NCBI GenBank assembly: GCA_034509735.1
Contig: JACGWO010000010.1
Coordinates: 5,084,001 to 5,148,000, forward strand
Direction: 5' to 3'
DNA: 64,000 bases
Origin: Sesamum alatum
Taxonomy: Eukaryota > Streptophyta > Magnoliopsida > Lamiales > Pedaliaceae
Part shown: piece by piece, positions 25,263 through 37,386 of the stretch
How positions within the stretch are numbered: position 1 is the stretch's first letter
How the letters are laid out: every line of letters begins with the position of its first letter
Notes under the pieces: model-generated
Database searches by the model: none
The model's input: the letters and a program-made list of their open reading frames with translations, nothing else
What the model was told of the DNA's origin: nothing
Translations under genes and position numbers: made by a program

Positions 25263-25504
25263 TTTCAGGAAGTATGACTGATGCTGCTTGACACGAATAT
25301 AAAATAGTTCAATTTACCAAAATGTAAGCATTCAAATCAGAAAATACCTGTAAAGGATAAAAGATCTACGTCTTTTCTATATATTCGAGACAGCTCGATC
25401 AACCTGATAACCCAGAATCTCAGCCCTTTGTCACTCGTCACATGGCAAAATCCCAATATGCCTCATGGGTTCCATACGTACCATTAGCCCCAAACATATA
25501 AATA

Positions 25505-25767
25505 CGGATAAATTATATCAATGTCCCTTGAAGTTAGATTCAAATACACTAACACCCCTTTATCTTTTGCAAAATTATGGGTAAACCCCCTTAGGGGTTG
25601 TTAGTATAATGTACCTTAGGGGGTGTTTGTGTAAACTTTTGGCACATAATAGAGTGTGTATTTGTAATTACAACTATAACATCAAGCGGTATAATTGTAA
25701 TTTTACAAAACACAGGGAATATTTGTGCATTTGTTACCTAACCTCAAGGAGTGTCACATAATCTACC
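25505..25767. repeat. MITE copy next to the LINE 3' part
   Basis: Left GGATAAATTATATCAATGTC and the inverted right GGTAGATTATGTGACACTCC form the ends, with CTAACACCCCTTT and TTTGTGCATTTG interior phrases of the same family. Flanks ATATAAATA and TTGTAAATA agree at 7 of 9 bases. It abuts or interrupts the 3' end of the LINE. Confidence 0.55.
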
Positions 25768-25774
25768 TTGTAAA

Positions 25775-28700
25775 TAATGCTCCAATTCTCTCTTTTTAGG
25801 TATGTTACAACTTATAGTATTATCCATCATAATCGCCTCTAACTCCCTCAACATATGATCAGGTAACTTAAAACCGGACATAACGTAAGTTGGTAAGAAT
25901 TGAACAACAAACTTAATAGGTACCCCTTTACTAGCTTGTGAAAGGAGCTTGTTAATCTTACTCCAAAACAGATCCTTGATAATATGAAAAAGAGCACTCC
26001 TAGATCTTTCTGCCACATCTAGTAAGCTTAAGTACCAATTGTGAGACCTTACAAGCAGAACACCTAAAACAAAAGCCAACCATCGCTTTACCTCCTCCCG
26101 CCCACAACCACTTACCACCATACTAGATTTTGAAAAGTTTACATCTTGCTCCAAAGCTTGTGCATACAATGCTAAGATCCATTGAATTTCCCCGACTTGT
26201 TCGTCCTTCGCCTCACAAAATAACAATCTGTATTTAGCAAATAACAAATGTGAAACATTCGGCACAATAACATTAACCGTCCCATCGCAACCGGACCCTT
26301 CCTTATGCCTTTTGAAGCATACTTTTTACACAAAAAATTAGAAGATACCGAGAAAGGGGATCTTCTTGACGGATACCACGATTTGGTATAAAAAATCCAA
26401 AGTGAGAACCATGCGAAGTCATTGAATAAGAGACTATAGACAAGCAACATAATGAAATTAACCAATCTACTCTCAAAACCTAATATAAGAACCTGCCTAA
26501 GAAATAATCATTCGATTCTATCATAGACTTTGCTCATGTCTGATTATAAAATCGACGTACCCTTTAATTGAAGGAGATGCCACTTTAAGGTAGTGGTTCA
26601 GTTCAAAAGCAAAGAGCACATTATCTGTAATTAAACGTCCAGGAATAAACACATGTTGAGTAGGGGAGACGATCGAGTCCAACAGGCCTTTAAGTCGATG
26701 TGCAATGCATTTGGAAGTTTTTTAACACCATATTACATAAACTTATAGGCTCAACTGGGAAACAAAATTTGGATTACTACGTTTCGGAGTGAGCACAACA
26801 TCAAAATAGTTCATATTATGCAACAAAACATGATTATTTAGAATTCGAAAAACATATTTAGACACATTAGATCCGACAATGCTCCAGACTTTTTGAAAAT
26901 ATAAGGGGGTCATGGCATCTGGACTAGGGGACTTCAAGGGATACATACCGAATATGGCGTGCTTCACGTCGGGGGACATGAATGGTTCAACAAGGTACGA
27001 GTTCATCTCAGGGGTTACATGGATTAGATTGAAGACACCACCTCATTGATGCACGACTCTGTTGGCCGACAAGACGCAAAGATAGATTGAAAATGCTGAA
27101 GAAGTATGGTATGACTATCTTCTTCCTTATCCCTCCACACTCCAATACTGTCCTTAAGCCTCAAAATATTATGAAATTGTTTATGGGTCCAGGTTCTGGA
27201 ATGAAAAAAATTATATGTTTCCGTCACTGTTTGCCAACTAATGTTTTTTTGCCCAATTGTTGCCACTTTAGCATGTCCCGAGTTTCAATTTCCACTATCC
27301 TACACCAAATATGGGACATTTCCTGATGAGTTGCAACATCAATGCAGCTTCCTTCAAGTTGAAGATAACATGCCTCTAACCTCTTCAAGTCACATTTCGA
27401 ACGCTCAAACTTCTCCCTATTCCACTCCAACTAACCTAATCTCCATAAAACAACATGCTCATCACCCTCCCCATTATTGGCCCATGCTTCCTTGATCACA
27501 CATTTGCACTTTTCTGAATGTAACTAACACACCTCAAACCTAAATTCTGCTTATTGTTTCCTTGGCTACTAGCCCCTTGTGGTTCAAAATCAATCACCAA
27601 CACTTTGTGGTCAGAATTCTATACAGAATTGTGAGATACCACTGCTTTAGGGAACTTACCAAGCCAAGTCGGGTTAGCACATGCTCTGTCTAACTTAGCC
27701 CACATCGTCTTCAAAGCTTGTCATCGATTACACCACGTATTTTTCAATCCACTCACATGAAAAATAGACAACACTCGATGGAAATCATTCTATTGCCACA
27801 ACACACAACCAAGTGCGTTTGATTGCTTACTAAGTGATATCAACTTTTCCCATCCTAACTCACGCTTCGTCGCCTCAGCGTCCCCATAAAATTCAATAAC
27901 CCGCCACCCAGTAACTACCCGGAAGGCAATATATCAATATCTATATGGTAACGAGAAAAAGACCTCAGTTGGACCACCACATCCTTCTACCACAACAACA
28001 CAAAGACTGTCTGACCTTCCTTTAGCTGGAACACAAACCCCGCACAAGTCCAACCTATGTTTCACCCTATCAAACTAGTGAGGGCCATACTTAGTTTAGA
28101 TAGGAACACCACCATGGGATTATGTTCTCGGACCATATCTTCGAGCTTTCCAACTGTCGAGGCCATCCCCAGTCCTTGACAGTTCCAGGCTAGCTCTTTC
28201 GTGGTGATCGACGGGCTGCATTGTAACCCGTTGTTGTTTCAAATTTGATCTTACCTGAACCCAACACCAGTTTCTTTTAGGGGTGTGCACTATTTGATTT
28301 ATCGACGGGGAGTAGATCAAATTAAAATTTTTATTTGTACTAAATACTGAACCAAAAATTCAGTTCGATATTCAATTATTTATTTTTTCTTCAAAAATTT
28401 GATAATTTGGTCAATTTTGATTTTTGTTTTGGTAAAATGAAACTGACCGAATACCAATTTTTTTTTAAACTAAATATTTATATTATATTATAATTTTATA
28501 AATACATATAAATATAATAAAGTTTTAAATATAATTTTATTTCAATATCAAATTATCATTCAAAAAATCAAAATTGCTGTTATTTGATATGTGTATTGTG
28601 TTGAATATATGTCATGTTAACTTTAATATTTTCTATTGAATTGTTAAATTTGAGTTATATTCGTAATATTTCGTATTATTGACAAGTGGATTTTAGACTT

Positions 28701-29560
28701 GTACTTGAATTTGATTTTGGTTGTAAATTTTGTTATATATTTAAATTATTTTGGATAAAATCAATTGTAGGAATTATTTTAATTTTTTAAAATTCAGTTA
28801 ATTTGGTAGAATAGTGAACCAAGTTGAAAGAAATTTAGTTTTTACCGAATCGATTATTGCGGTTCGGTATTCGGCCTAGCGTATTTTGGATTCGCTTGGG
28901 TTAATCGAAATGAACATTCCTAGTGTCTTCCTCTTTGAATACCTCCTATGGAGCTCACGCACGCATTTTCCTCCATTGACTCCCTATATTTTCATAACAT
29001 CCTGTCTTGAAAATGGTTGTCTAACCACCCTAGACTCCATCAACCACGCACCCTACTACAACTCTTCACTTCCTACCGGCGACGCATCAACTACCAATGT
29101 CGGGCAACCGTGCATAATATGGCCAAAGGCATCTAGTACAAATTTGGAAGGCGCTCATACGTAAATGACAGTCAGTTCCCTCTATGTCGCTCTCATTCGC
29201 AAAAAACGCTTCAAGGGCACTCACACATCTAACGCTACCCTAATACGGACACTGCCACCCCATGAGAAAGACGACTGCGCATGGTCGGAATCTAAATACA
29301 TTCCAAGTCATCATTCAAGAAGGGAGACCATGACTGTGGAACGGGCACCAATTCAAGTCCATCTCTACCGAATTTTCCTCCATTGAAACCATAATCAGGA
29401 TCACAACATTCTTATCAAATGTCCATGCACACCCCCTAATGCACACGATCATGGTCCACCACATTGCAGAAAACAACAGAACATGACATCAAAGATCAAC
29501 GTCGAAGCCCATGAACTTGAACACCACATCTAAAGAACCAGTATTGAGTGTTAATTATAC
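25775..29560 (-). mobile_element. Decayed L1-type LINE, split by a hAT-like insertion
   Basis: Minus-strand pieces run 5' to 3': a gag-like ORF1 remnant (about 29540-28931) with a FGHIMHGCP-type zinc-knuckle vestige; an endonuclease start LAWNCQGLGMAS at about 28190; reverse-transcriptase pieces around 27430-26745, including KSPSPDAMTPLYFQKVW; and the RT thumb and beyond (26265-25744) with VNFSKSSMV and LPTYVMSGFKLP. Many stops and frame changes occur. The catalytic [F/Y]ADD box reads FAKYRLLF at about 26235, so both aspartates are lost. A 645-bp element sits between ORF1 and the endonuclease. No poly(A) tail or target duplication was found. Confidence 0.85.
28278..28922. mobile_element. hAT-like MITE nested in the LINE
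   Basis: The left end TAGGGGTGTGCA and inverted right end TAGGAATGTTCA are related, and 8-bp flanks GTTTCTTT and GTGTCTTC match at 6 of 8. The AT-rich interior repeats GGTTCGGTATTCGG-like and CCGAATACC-like words. Homologous LINE sequence resumes on both sides, which supports the boundaries. Confidence 0.7.
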
Positions 29561-30106
29561 TTGGACCCCCTCTAAGGAACACCACATCTAAAGAATCAGT
29601 ATTTTCATTGCACAAACGTACACATATTTATGCATGCATAGAATCCCCTCTAAATACGTGAAATTACACTTTTCACCAGAAAAATTCAAAATTATACTTC
29701 GTACCCACTTTAAGAATTCTCCGTTTATAATTATACCTCTTTCTTTAGGGTTAGATGGAAAATATTGACGTTAACAAAAATTTACATAAACTTCTAATTT
29801 TATCCCACATTTAGCATTCGGTATAATTTATTGACAAAGATACCCTAGTACACTCTTATACTTGTAGGAGAATGTAATATACATAAAGTTAAAAGAGTAT
29901 AATTGTAATAAAATATTATTCTCGAATTATTGTTATTGGTCAATGAATAGAAAATACCCGTTAATAAATGAAAATACTAGCTATATATAGTCAATAATTT
30001 ATATGAAATGTTGAATGACGCAAAAAAATTAGAAATTTATATATACTTTTTTTTTTTTTGGTTAAGATCAACATTTTTCGTTCAAAACAATAGGAATACT
30101 ATTCTA
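29561..30106. other. Intergenic DNA with degenerate repeats
   Basis: A 20-bp-class phrase GAACACCACATCTAAAGAA occurs twice (29517-29537 and 29577-29597) in a short direct duplication. About 29655-29920 contains ATTACACTTTTCACC and TATACTTGTAGGAG words like MULE-type subrepeats. No coding signal. Confidence 0.4.
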
Positions 30107-30713
30107 GGCTTAAATGATTTTTTGGTCCTGTAAGTATTGCCATTTGGCATTTTTGTCCTTTATGTTTTTAGGGTTGAGAATTGGTCCTGTAACTTTTTCC
30201 CGCTTCGCGATTTTAGTCCTTCCGGCACCGAAAATTTTAAAAGTTGGCCGAATTTCGCACGTGGCAAGCACGTGTGGCTGATAAATTGGGGCTTTGCATT
30301 TCATTGGCCACTTTTTCCAACATGGCAAAAAAAAATATAAAATTAAATGACGTGGCTTGGACTGAATCAGAAAACAAAAAAGGGGGGAAAATGCCAAATG
30401 GCAATATTTACAGGACCCCCTTTTTTGTTTTCTGATTCAACAAAGTGACGTGGCTTGGAAAGCCACGTCATTTAATTTTTTATATATTTTTTTGCCATGT
30501 TGGAAAAAGTGGCCAATGAAATGCAAAGCCCCAATTTATCAGCCACACGTGCTTGCCACGTGCGAAATTCCGGCAACTTTTAAAATTTTCGGTGCCGGAA
30601 GGACTAAAATTGCGAAGTTGGAAAAAGTTACAGGACCAATTCTCAACCCTAAAAACATAAAGGACAAAAATGCCAAATGACAATATTTACAGGACCAAAA
30701 AATCATTTAAGCC
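30107..30713. mobile_element. MULE-like foldback MITE, nearly palindromic
   Basis: Flanks TACTATTCTA (30097-30106) and TACTATTGTA (30714-30723) form a 10-bp duplication with one mismatch. Both ends read GGCTTAAATGATTTTTTGGT inward, and the 300-bp arms are inverted and almost identical, so the two strands carry near-identical open frames (67 codons each) that are artefacts of the palindrome. The central region contains a polypurine/poly-C imperfection. Confidence 0.9.
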
Positions 30714-30729
30714 TACTATTGTAAACTGA

Positions 30730-32651
30730 AAATTCTTGGAGGAGGTGCAAAGTAATGTTAAAAGTATTGGGAGTAAAGGCAGTGGCATTTGTTCAAATCT
30801 TTTTACGCATGTTGTATATGGATGGAGAACTTTAATACGAATTTGGTTTTGATAAAATTAAAATTAATCACATAATAAATATATTTTATTTATTATATAA
30901 TTAATGAGTAAAATTTATTTTCGTATCCACGTTTTATTATTAATATTACTTTAATACCTAAATAATTACAAATAACTTAATATTGGTATATAAATTTCAC
31001 CATTAATATCAATTTGATACTCAATTAATGTTTATTTATTTATTTTTCTATTATTCTTTTTAGTAATGACCATTTTACCTTATATTTTGTCGGATAAGTC
31101 TTGTAACAAGCTATATCTATATGGGCTAACTAGCCAATTCAAAATAAGCGAAGAACTTTTTATCAATCATCATGAGTGCATAAAGTCCAAATTTGATATA
31201 AACTTATCGCGAATTTATTACCTTGAATATAAACAATGCCCAAATTTGTTGTGAATTTTAATTTGAAGTTCAATTAGTAGTCGATATTTTTGAACTTTTA
31301 ATTGATAATTTGTTCAAAAAAATTTAATTTCAACAATTGTTTATTTCATCTCTCCACCAATATGAGTAATTAGTATGCTTCTTATCTCACTCATAAAAGT
31401 CATACTATCCACACTTATCTCTCATAAAAATGATACCACATACATTTATTTAAGGTTATATTTGGATTGATAAAGTTAAATTTGAGGGAAAGATTTTAAG
31501 AAATAATTTCAGATGACTTCGTAAGAAAAAAATTTAAAATTAGAATGGAACGATTTGAAATTTTGTAAGACTGCATTAGATTGATGAATTTGAATTTAAT
31601 TTCTGGGAAGAATTTGGATAAAGGGTTTCAAATGATTTCATATTAAATTATTGCATTTGGATTGGAGGATTTGAAATCATGAATTTGAAATCCTCAATAA
31701 ACAAATCCCTTGAATTTATTTGGGTAATTATAAATTTAAAGGATTTCAAATTCTACCATTCTAATTATGAACTATGTTTTGATGAATACGGATGGATTTC
31801 AAATTCTTTTCAAATGGAGTCAATTCAAATACATTTGAAGAATTCGAAATCCATCCATATTCAACAATAGAGTTAATTTAAAAATAGAATTTCAAATATT
31901 TTGAATTTAAAAATAATCCAAATAAACTTGAAAGATTTATTATTAAAAATTTAAAATTCATAATTTCAAGTCCATCAATTCAAATATATTTTAAATTTAA
32001 AATTATCCAAATAGTTCTAAAAAAAAGTTATTTTTAAGAATTTTAAATATATTGGTCCAAATGGAAGCTAAGTGAAATAATATAAGTGGTGATAACTTTC
32101 TCCCTACCAATATGAGTAATTACTACTGTCTCCACGCCACTCTCCTTTTTGTTTTTTGTTTTTTTTTTCAATAATGTAATTTTTTTTTAATAATGAGCAA
32201 TGAACTATTAATTTGGAAATATAATAATAATTCTACAACAACCAACTATTATTACAATATTAATTTGAAAATACAATAATATTTCTACAGCAACCAACAA
32301 CTGCTATTACAATATTAATATTCAGTCCACAATATCTCTAAATCTACCAACGCCAATATTAAAGCAATCAGATGAAGAATACAAACATCTTATAAATTAA
32401 ACAACACCCTACATTCGTAATACTCGAATCCATTACTTCTTGATTGTGAGACCTCAACCTCACCACTCGAATAAGGGATCATCGATTCTTCACCCCACTC
32501 TTAATTATTATATCATCAACGCTTACCTGTGTAATAATAATTTACAAATTCCCCTAATTGTACTTTCCTTTCTCTCTCCACCAATACGAGCGCCAGAAAC
32601 TATTGTTCTCTCTATCTCACTCATAAGTATCATATTATCAATACTTATCAC

Positions 32652-32703
<52 letters not shown>

Positions 32704-33590
32704 CGATAGTCCTATGAATGAAGGTGTTTAGTCTAGCTATGTTCGTAGTAATATGCGTATATTATTTATTTGTTTATTTTGAAATTATTATTGATAGATT
32801 TAGAAATATAGTTACTATATAGTATATTGAATATTATAATGATAAGTTGATTGCTTAATTAGAAATATCATTGGACTTTAAAAAATAATAATAATAAAAC
32901 AACTGTCCTAATTGTAATTAATTATGTACTTTCTCTCTCCACCAATACGAGCAATTACTAATGTCTCTATCCCAACTCATCCCGAATCTTCTGTTCCAGT
33001 GATTACATAGGTTAAATTGTATTTATTGTCACGTATATTAGTAGGGTGGTATTTCAATGACTGTAGTTATATTGACAATTAAGTACTCGTGATTTTCTAA
33101 TTCATTGGAAGTTGTTGGCGTGAATGAAATTATGATTTTTTTAATTCGAATCTCGCTGACCAAACATCCAATCAGCCACTTAGTTACATAAACGATGACT
33201 AAATTGCATTTTATACCCTATACGTTTGGGTGTGGGGAGGGATTTTGACGACTGTTGTTATAGCTAGGACTGAGAATTAAATACTCATAATTCATTAATA
33301 TAATTTGTGTAATTTCAGGATTTTTTAATTTTTTAATTTTTTTTGCCATGTGCATCAACTCATAATTCAATAACCATAGTTCTTAAAATGCCATCCTCTA
33401 ACATACTCGACAGTAAATGTAATTAAGCCTTTTTTTTTTTTGAAGTGGAACGATGAACAATTATTTATTTCGAATAAATCAATTAGAAATCATTCATATC
33501 AAATATCTTATATTTAATAAATTATCGACATTTATAACAATTTATGCTAACCATCTACTATAAAATATAACTACACCTACTATTAAGTAG
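30730..33590. other. AT-rich intergenic DNA with repeat vestiges
   Basis: No gene recognised. About 31450-32060 is dense in GGATTTGAAATC and ATTTCAAAT words in both orientations, the mark of an old MITE cluster; a related stretch flanks the LTR element at about 50640-50750. About 33010-33340 contains two diverged copies of a TTAAATTG(T/C)ATTTTAT...TTTTGACGACTGTTGTTAT phrase. Confidence 0.45.
32650..32703. repeat. (AAT)n microsatellite
   Basis: About 17 AAT trinucleotides. A poly-Ile frame read across it is meaningless. Confidence 0.9.
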
Positions 33591-33690
33591 AACACGATCC
33601 CCTGCTGTCGGGATTTCAACTCATGGCATTAAGAGTCATGAAACCTCAGCTTCGCCAATTGAGTTAGCAATTTTGCCTTAAACACACACA
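33590..33690 (-). mobile_element. tRNA-derived SINE fragment
   Basis: On the minus strand CTCAATTGGCGAAGCTGAGG (A-box-like) and GAGTTGAAATCCCGAC (B-box-like) correspond to the A- and B-box region of the intact SINE at 23996, with the CATGA-type linker between them. It is a partial copy of the same or a related family. Confidence 0.6.
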
Positions 33691-33779
33691 CCATGTTACA
33701 TCTACAAAATCTTTCCTTCAATAAAATAAATAACATAATTTTTATACACATAGTATATATATATATATATTAAATAGAA

Positions 33780-34057
33780 GGGCAAAATATTTTTTTGGTC
33801 CCATAAGATTAGGGAATTATTTGTTTTGGTACTACAACTTAGGTAGGTAGCTGTTTTAATCTCATAAAACACGTTTTTCAGCTTTTTTGATCCCAAAATG
33901 TCACGTTTTTTAGTTTTTTTGGTCCCATGGAACATGAAATTTTGGGACCAAAAAAACTGAAAAACATGTTTTATGGGACTAAAACAGTCACCAACTTAAA
34001 TTGTGGTATCAAAACAAATAATGTCCTAATCTTACATGCCAAAATAACATTTACCCC
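33780..34057. mobile_element. MULE-like MITE, 278 bp, perfect 9-bp duplication
   Basis: TAAATAGAA flanks both sides (33771-33779 and 34058-34066). Ends GGGCAAAATATTTTTTTGGT and, read back, GGGGTAAATGTTATTTTGGC are inverted partners with repeated 'TTTGGTCCCAT' phrases inside. It ends about 240 bp upstream of the gibberellin 20-oxidase ATG, so it may affect that promoter (inference). Confidence 0.92.
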
Positions 34058-34224
34058 TAAATAGAATAAAAGATCCAACAAAATTTCAAACATAAAATTG
34101 AATTTATCCCCTCATAAATACCATATCATCCACACTCACCTGCATTACTAACAATTCTAATACAGATGTGGTCGTAATTATGATTTACACTTTCCTTCCC
34201 CACCAACCATCCCAATACTTCCAC

Positions 34225-34232
34225 TATAAATT
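34225..34232 (+). promoter_or_regulatory. TATA box of the gibberellin 20-oxidase gene
   Basis: TATAAATT lies 66-73 bp before the ATG, leaving room for a leader of about 40 nt. The leader ends in four near-tandem AAGCC units immediately before the ATG (34276-34297). Confidence 0.6.
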
Positions 34233-34297
34233 ACACCCTTTTCTCCAAACTCTCCATCAACACACATTGTACCCAAAGCCAAGCCAAGCCAAGCCAA

Positions 34298-36396
34298 ATG
34301 GACTCAAGCGCCTCAACCCTCGTTCTTCCGCCCCCATCCCTCCTCAAAACTCCGAAAGACAAGCCACTTCTCGACATTTCCCTCCTGCAAAAACAGCCCA
34401 ACCTGCCCGCACAGTTCGTCTGGCCTCGCGAGGACTTAGCCTTCGCTCAGGAAGAGCTCCATGACCCTCCGGTAGACCTTAAGGGCTTCTTCGATGGCGA
34501 TCAAGAAGCAACGGACCTCGCAGCCCGACAGATCAGGGACGCCTGTCTTAAGCATGGCTTCTTCCAGATCATCAACCATGGCGTCGATGCAAGTGCAATC
34601 AACGCCATTAATCGACACATGGAGGTCTTCTTTAATCTCCATGTCACCAAGAAGATGGCTCTCTTGAGAAAGTCCGGGGACCTTTTTGGGTACTCTGGTG
34701 CCCATGCCGATAGGTTTTCATCCAAACTTCCATGGAAAGAGACATTCTCTTTTATCTACGAACATGCGGATGGCCCAGGACACGATGTGGTTGACTACAT
34801 CGTGTCGGGTCTAGGCCAAGATTTTGAAGAAGCTGGGTGAGATTCGAACACATGACACACTTTATATTTATATAATTATGATAAAGTATTAATGCACTAA
34901 CTAAGAACAAGAATTGACTACTACATATATACAATGTAGGTATTTTGATTCATTGTAATATTAAAAACCATTGTTTTTCTAGTAATTTATGTCTATATTG
35001 CATTAATTATGGTAAAATAATTACGTACCTTAATTAATTGACTTGCTTGTCTACGTACTTGTAGTCGTGTTTATCAGAAATACTGTGAAGAAATGAAGAA
35101 GTTGTCACTTGTGATCATGGAGCTCTTGGCGATTAGCTTGGGAGTGGAGCGACTTCACTTCAGAGAATTCTTCGAAGATGGGAGCTCAATAATGAGGTTA
35201 AACAACTATCCACCTTGCAAAGAAGCTGGCCTCACTCTTGGAACCGGACCGCATTGCGATCCGAGTTCTCTTACAATACTCCACCAAGACAACGTCGGAG
35301 GTCTCGAGATCTTTCTCGACGACAAATGGATAGCCATTCCACCTCTTCCCAACTCTTTCGTTGTTAACATCGGTGACACATTCATGGTACGTATCTCGTA
35401 TTAATTTTTTCATGGGGTTTTGTGTGTGCGTGTGGGTATGTGTGTATCGAATTTGGTGGGGTCGAAAGTGATTGCTTGTTTATTTTCATTGAATTGTATA
35501 TCAATTACTCTTTTTATTGTATAATTGGTTCGGAGTCTGATGTTGGTGGCTTATTTTGGAATAATTAATTCTTGGGCATGGGTTGATTGCCCAATATGGC
35601 TAAAATTTGGTGGCTTGCTATAATAAGTGCAGCAGGAAAAACAAAGATGCGACAAATAGTCCGTCGCATTTATGCTACATGTCAATTTAATATGATGGGA
35701 AAAGGTTTTTTAAAAAGACAATACAAAAAATTCTAACTCAAATCAGGTCTAGTTAAATTTAGAAGTATAATACATTTGTCGTGTAATTGATCTACGATTT
35801 GAAAGAGAATGATCAATCACACGACAAGTACATCATCGTCAAAATTATTACATACAAATTACACGTAATAGATACGGACACAACATTGTCAGCTTGTACA
35901 TGCATGCACATTATTGACACACAACACGACACATAAGATCAAGTACGTGTAATTGTTGGTATCAGGCGCACATCGATAGAACACTTGGGAGTTCTTGAAT
36001 ACCACTCCACACGTACTTGTACCGTATAAATATACGTCATCTGATACGTATTGTTCTTGATGTCTGTCCAAAAATTGTTTGTGTTGGGACACATGCATGC
36101 AGGCACTGAGCAACGGGAAATACAAGAGTTGTCTGCACAGGGCAGTGGTGAACACGGAGACAGTGAGGAGGTCGTTCGCGTTCTTCATGAACCCAAGAGA
36201 AGACAAGACAGTGCGGCCCCCTACGGATCTGGTGCGCAGACAGGGGGGAAGACAGTACCCGGATTTCACGTGGTCGGATTTGAGGGAGTTCACGCAGAAT
36301 CACTACAGGGCTGACGCAAATACGCTCCACAAATTTGTCGACTGGCTCGGCCCCCGAGGAGAAGACGACGACGGGGGTTCTACCTTAAATGTGTGA
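34298..36396 (+). CDS. GA20ox: Gibberellin 20-oxidase (2-oxoglutarate/Fe(II) dioxygenase)
   Basis: GA20ox successively oxidises C-20 of GA12 and GA53 in the cytosol to give GA9 and GA20, using 2-oxoglutarate and Fe(II); it is often rate-limiting for gibberellin. Three exons (34298-34836, 35065-35386, 36103-36396), with introns of 228 and 716 bp, give an uninterrupted 384-residue protein, the usual family length. LPWKET at residues 144-149 is the GA20ox signature that separates it from GA3ox and GA2ox. NYPPC at 227-231 is the substrate/cofactor-region motif, here preceded by Asn where NYYPPC is typical. H243 and D245 in GPHCDP and H299 in CLHRAVVN are the iron ligands, and R309-x-S311 binds 2-oxoglutarate. 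The two introns match the usual GA20ox count. All key residues are present, so it is probably functional. Exact paralogue number cannot be told. Confidence 0.95.
35735..35860. repeat. Remnant of the CAATCACA MITE family in GA20ox intron 2
   Basis: GTCGTGTAATTGATC and GATCAATCACACGACAAGTA are inverted partners 45 bp apart, resembling the core of the elements at 1-110 and 22067-22227. Ends are not clear. Confidence 0.45.
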
Positions 36397-36966
36397 TGTG
36401 TGCTTGAAATGCTGTCTTAATGTTGGGGGTGGGGGGTTTGGTTTAATTAATGTTAATGTGTGTTGTTAGGAGATGATGATGATGGGTTTGGTTTGGTTTG
36501 GTTTTATGATTTTATGTTCTGTTTTTTGTCTTTCTTTTGCATGGATTGGTTGTAGTTTTCGATGGTTTGCATGGTTGAATTGAATTACTACATGTTTTTT
36601 ACATTTGTGTTGATTTTGTTGATTTAGAGTATGTTTGGAGAAATTTATTTGAAACGATCTTGTAATCTCCTAAATCATAAAATGAAGGTTTAAATTTATT
36701 AGAAAAATAATTTTTTAAGATTTTCGAATAAATAAGATGTTAAAGTTTATAAGATTTTATAATATTTATAATAAGCTATATTCATATTGGAATAATGATT
36801 GAAAAAACTCATCAAAGTATATAGTGGAATTTAAAATTGTATAAATTGATGGGAAAAAAAATTTATAGGAAGGGTAAAAGTGAAATAGTACTAATTAATG
36901 AAAGTGTGAGGATATTTTTATCTACTGAATTTTAAAATGAAATAGCTTAAAAGATCTTTAAAAAAT

Positions 36967-37386
36967 GGTAAATTACAATCACCTCTCGTGAAGTTTGATA
37001 TAATTATAAATACCTTCTCGTTGTTTGGAAAGTTATAAATACTCCCATGACTTTAATGTCTGTCTAATAACGAGCCCTTTCCGTTAGGTTTTCATCCAAT
37101 TTTTGTAATGAACTGCCCAAAATGCATTTTTGGATTATAAGTTATAATTATATATTTTCTAGAATTTTCTAAAATAATTATGGATTAATATTCTCTATGG
37201 ATTATTTATTTTATCCACCTGATTTTTCTTACATTTTTTGAAAATAATTTTTTTAAAAATAAAAAATTCGGCAAGGATAAAGTAGTACTTTTTACACATC
37301 CATCTATGGACTACATAATTATTTCAATTTGAGATGAGATATTTGTAATTATACCAAAACTCAGGAGAAGTAACTGTAACTTACCC
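36967..37386. mobile_element. MITE copy, 'GGTAAATTACAATCACC' family
   Basis: Left TGGTAAATTACAATCACCTC and right GTAACTGTAACTTACCC are inverted partners, with TATAATTATAAATACCTTC inside as in the copies at 23153 and 61109. Flanking bases agree only loosely. It lies about 570 bp past the GA20ox stop. Confidence 0.6.

Noticed and set aside
28886..29386. Two plus-strand frames of 92 and 73 codons
   Set aside because: The minus strand here reads as LINE ORF1 vestiges, so the plus frames are shadows.
30137..30683. Two mirror 67-codon frames reading MPFGIFVLYVFRVENW and similar
   Set aside because: They are the two arms of one palindromic MITE read on opposite strands.
32440..32709. 89-codon frame with a long poly-isoleucine tail
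   Set aside because: It is translation through an (AAT)n microsatellite.
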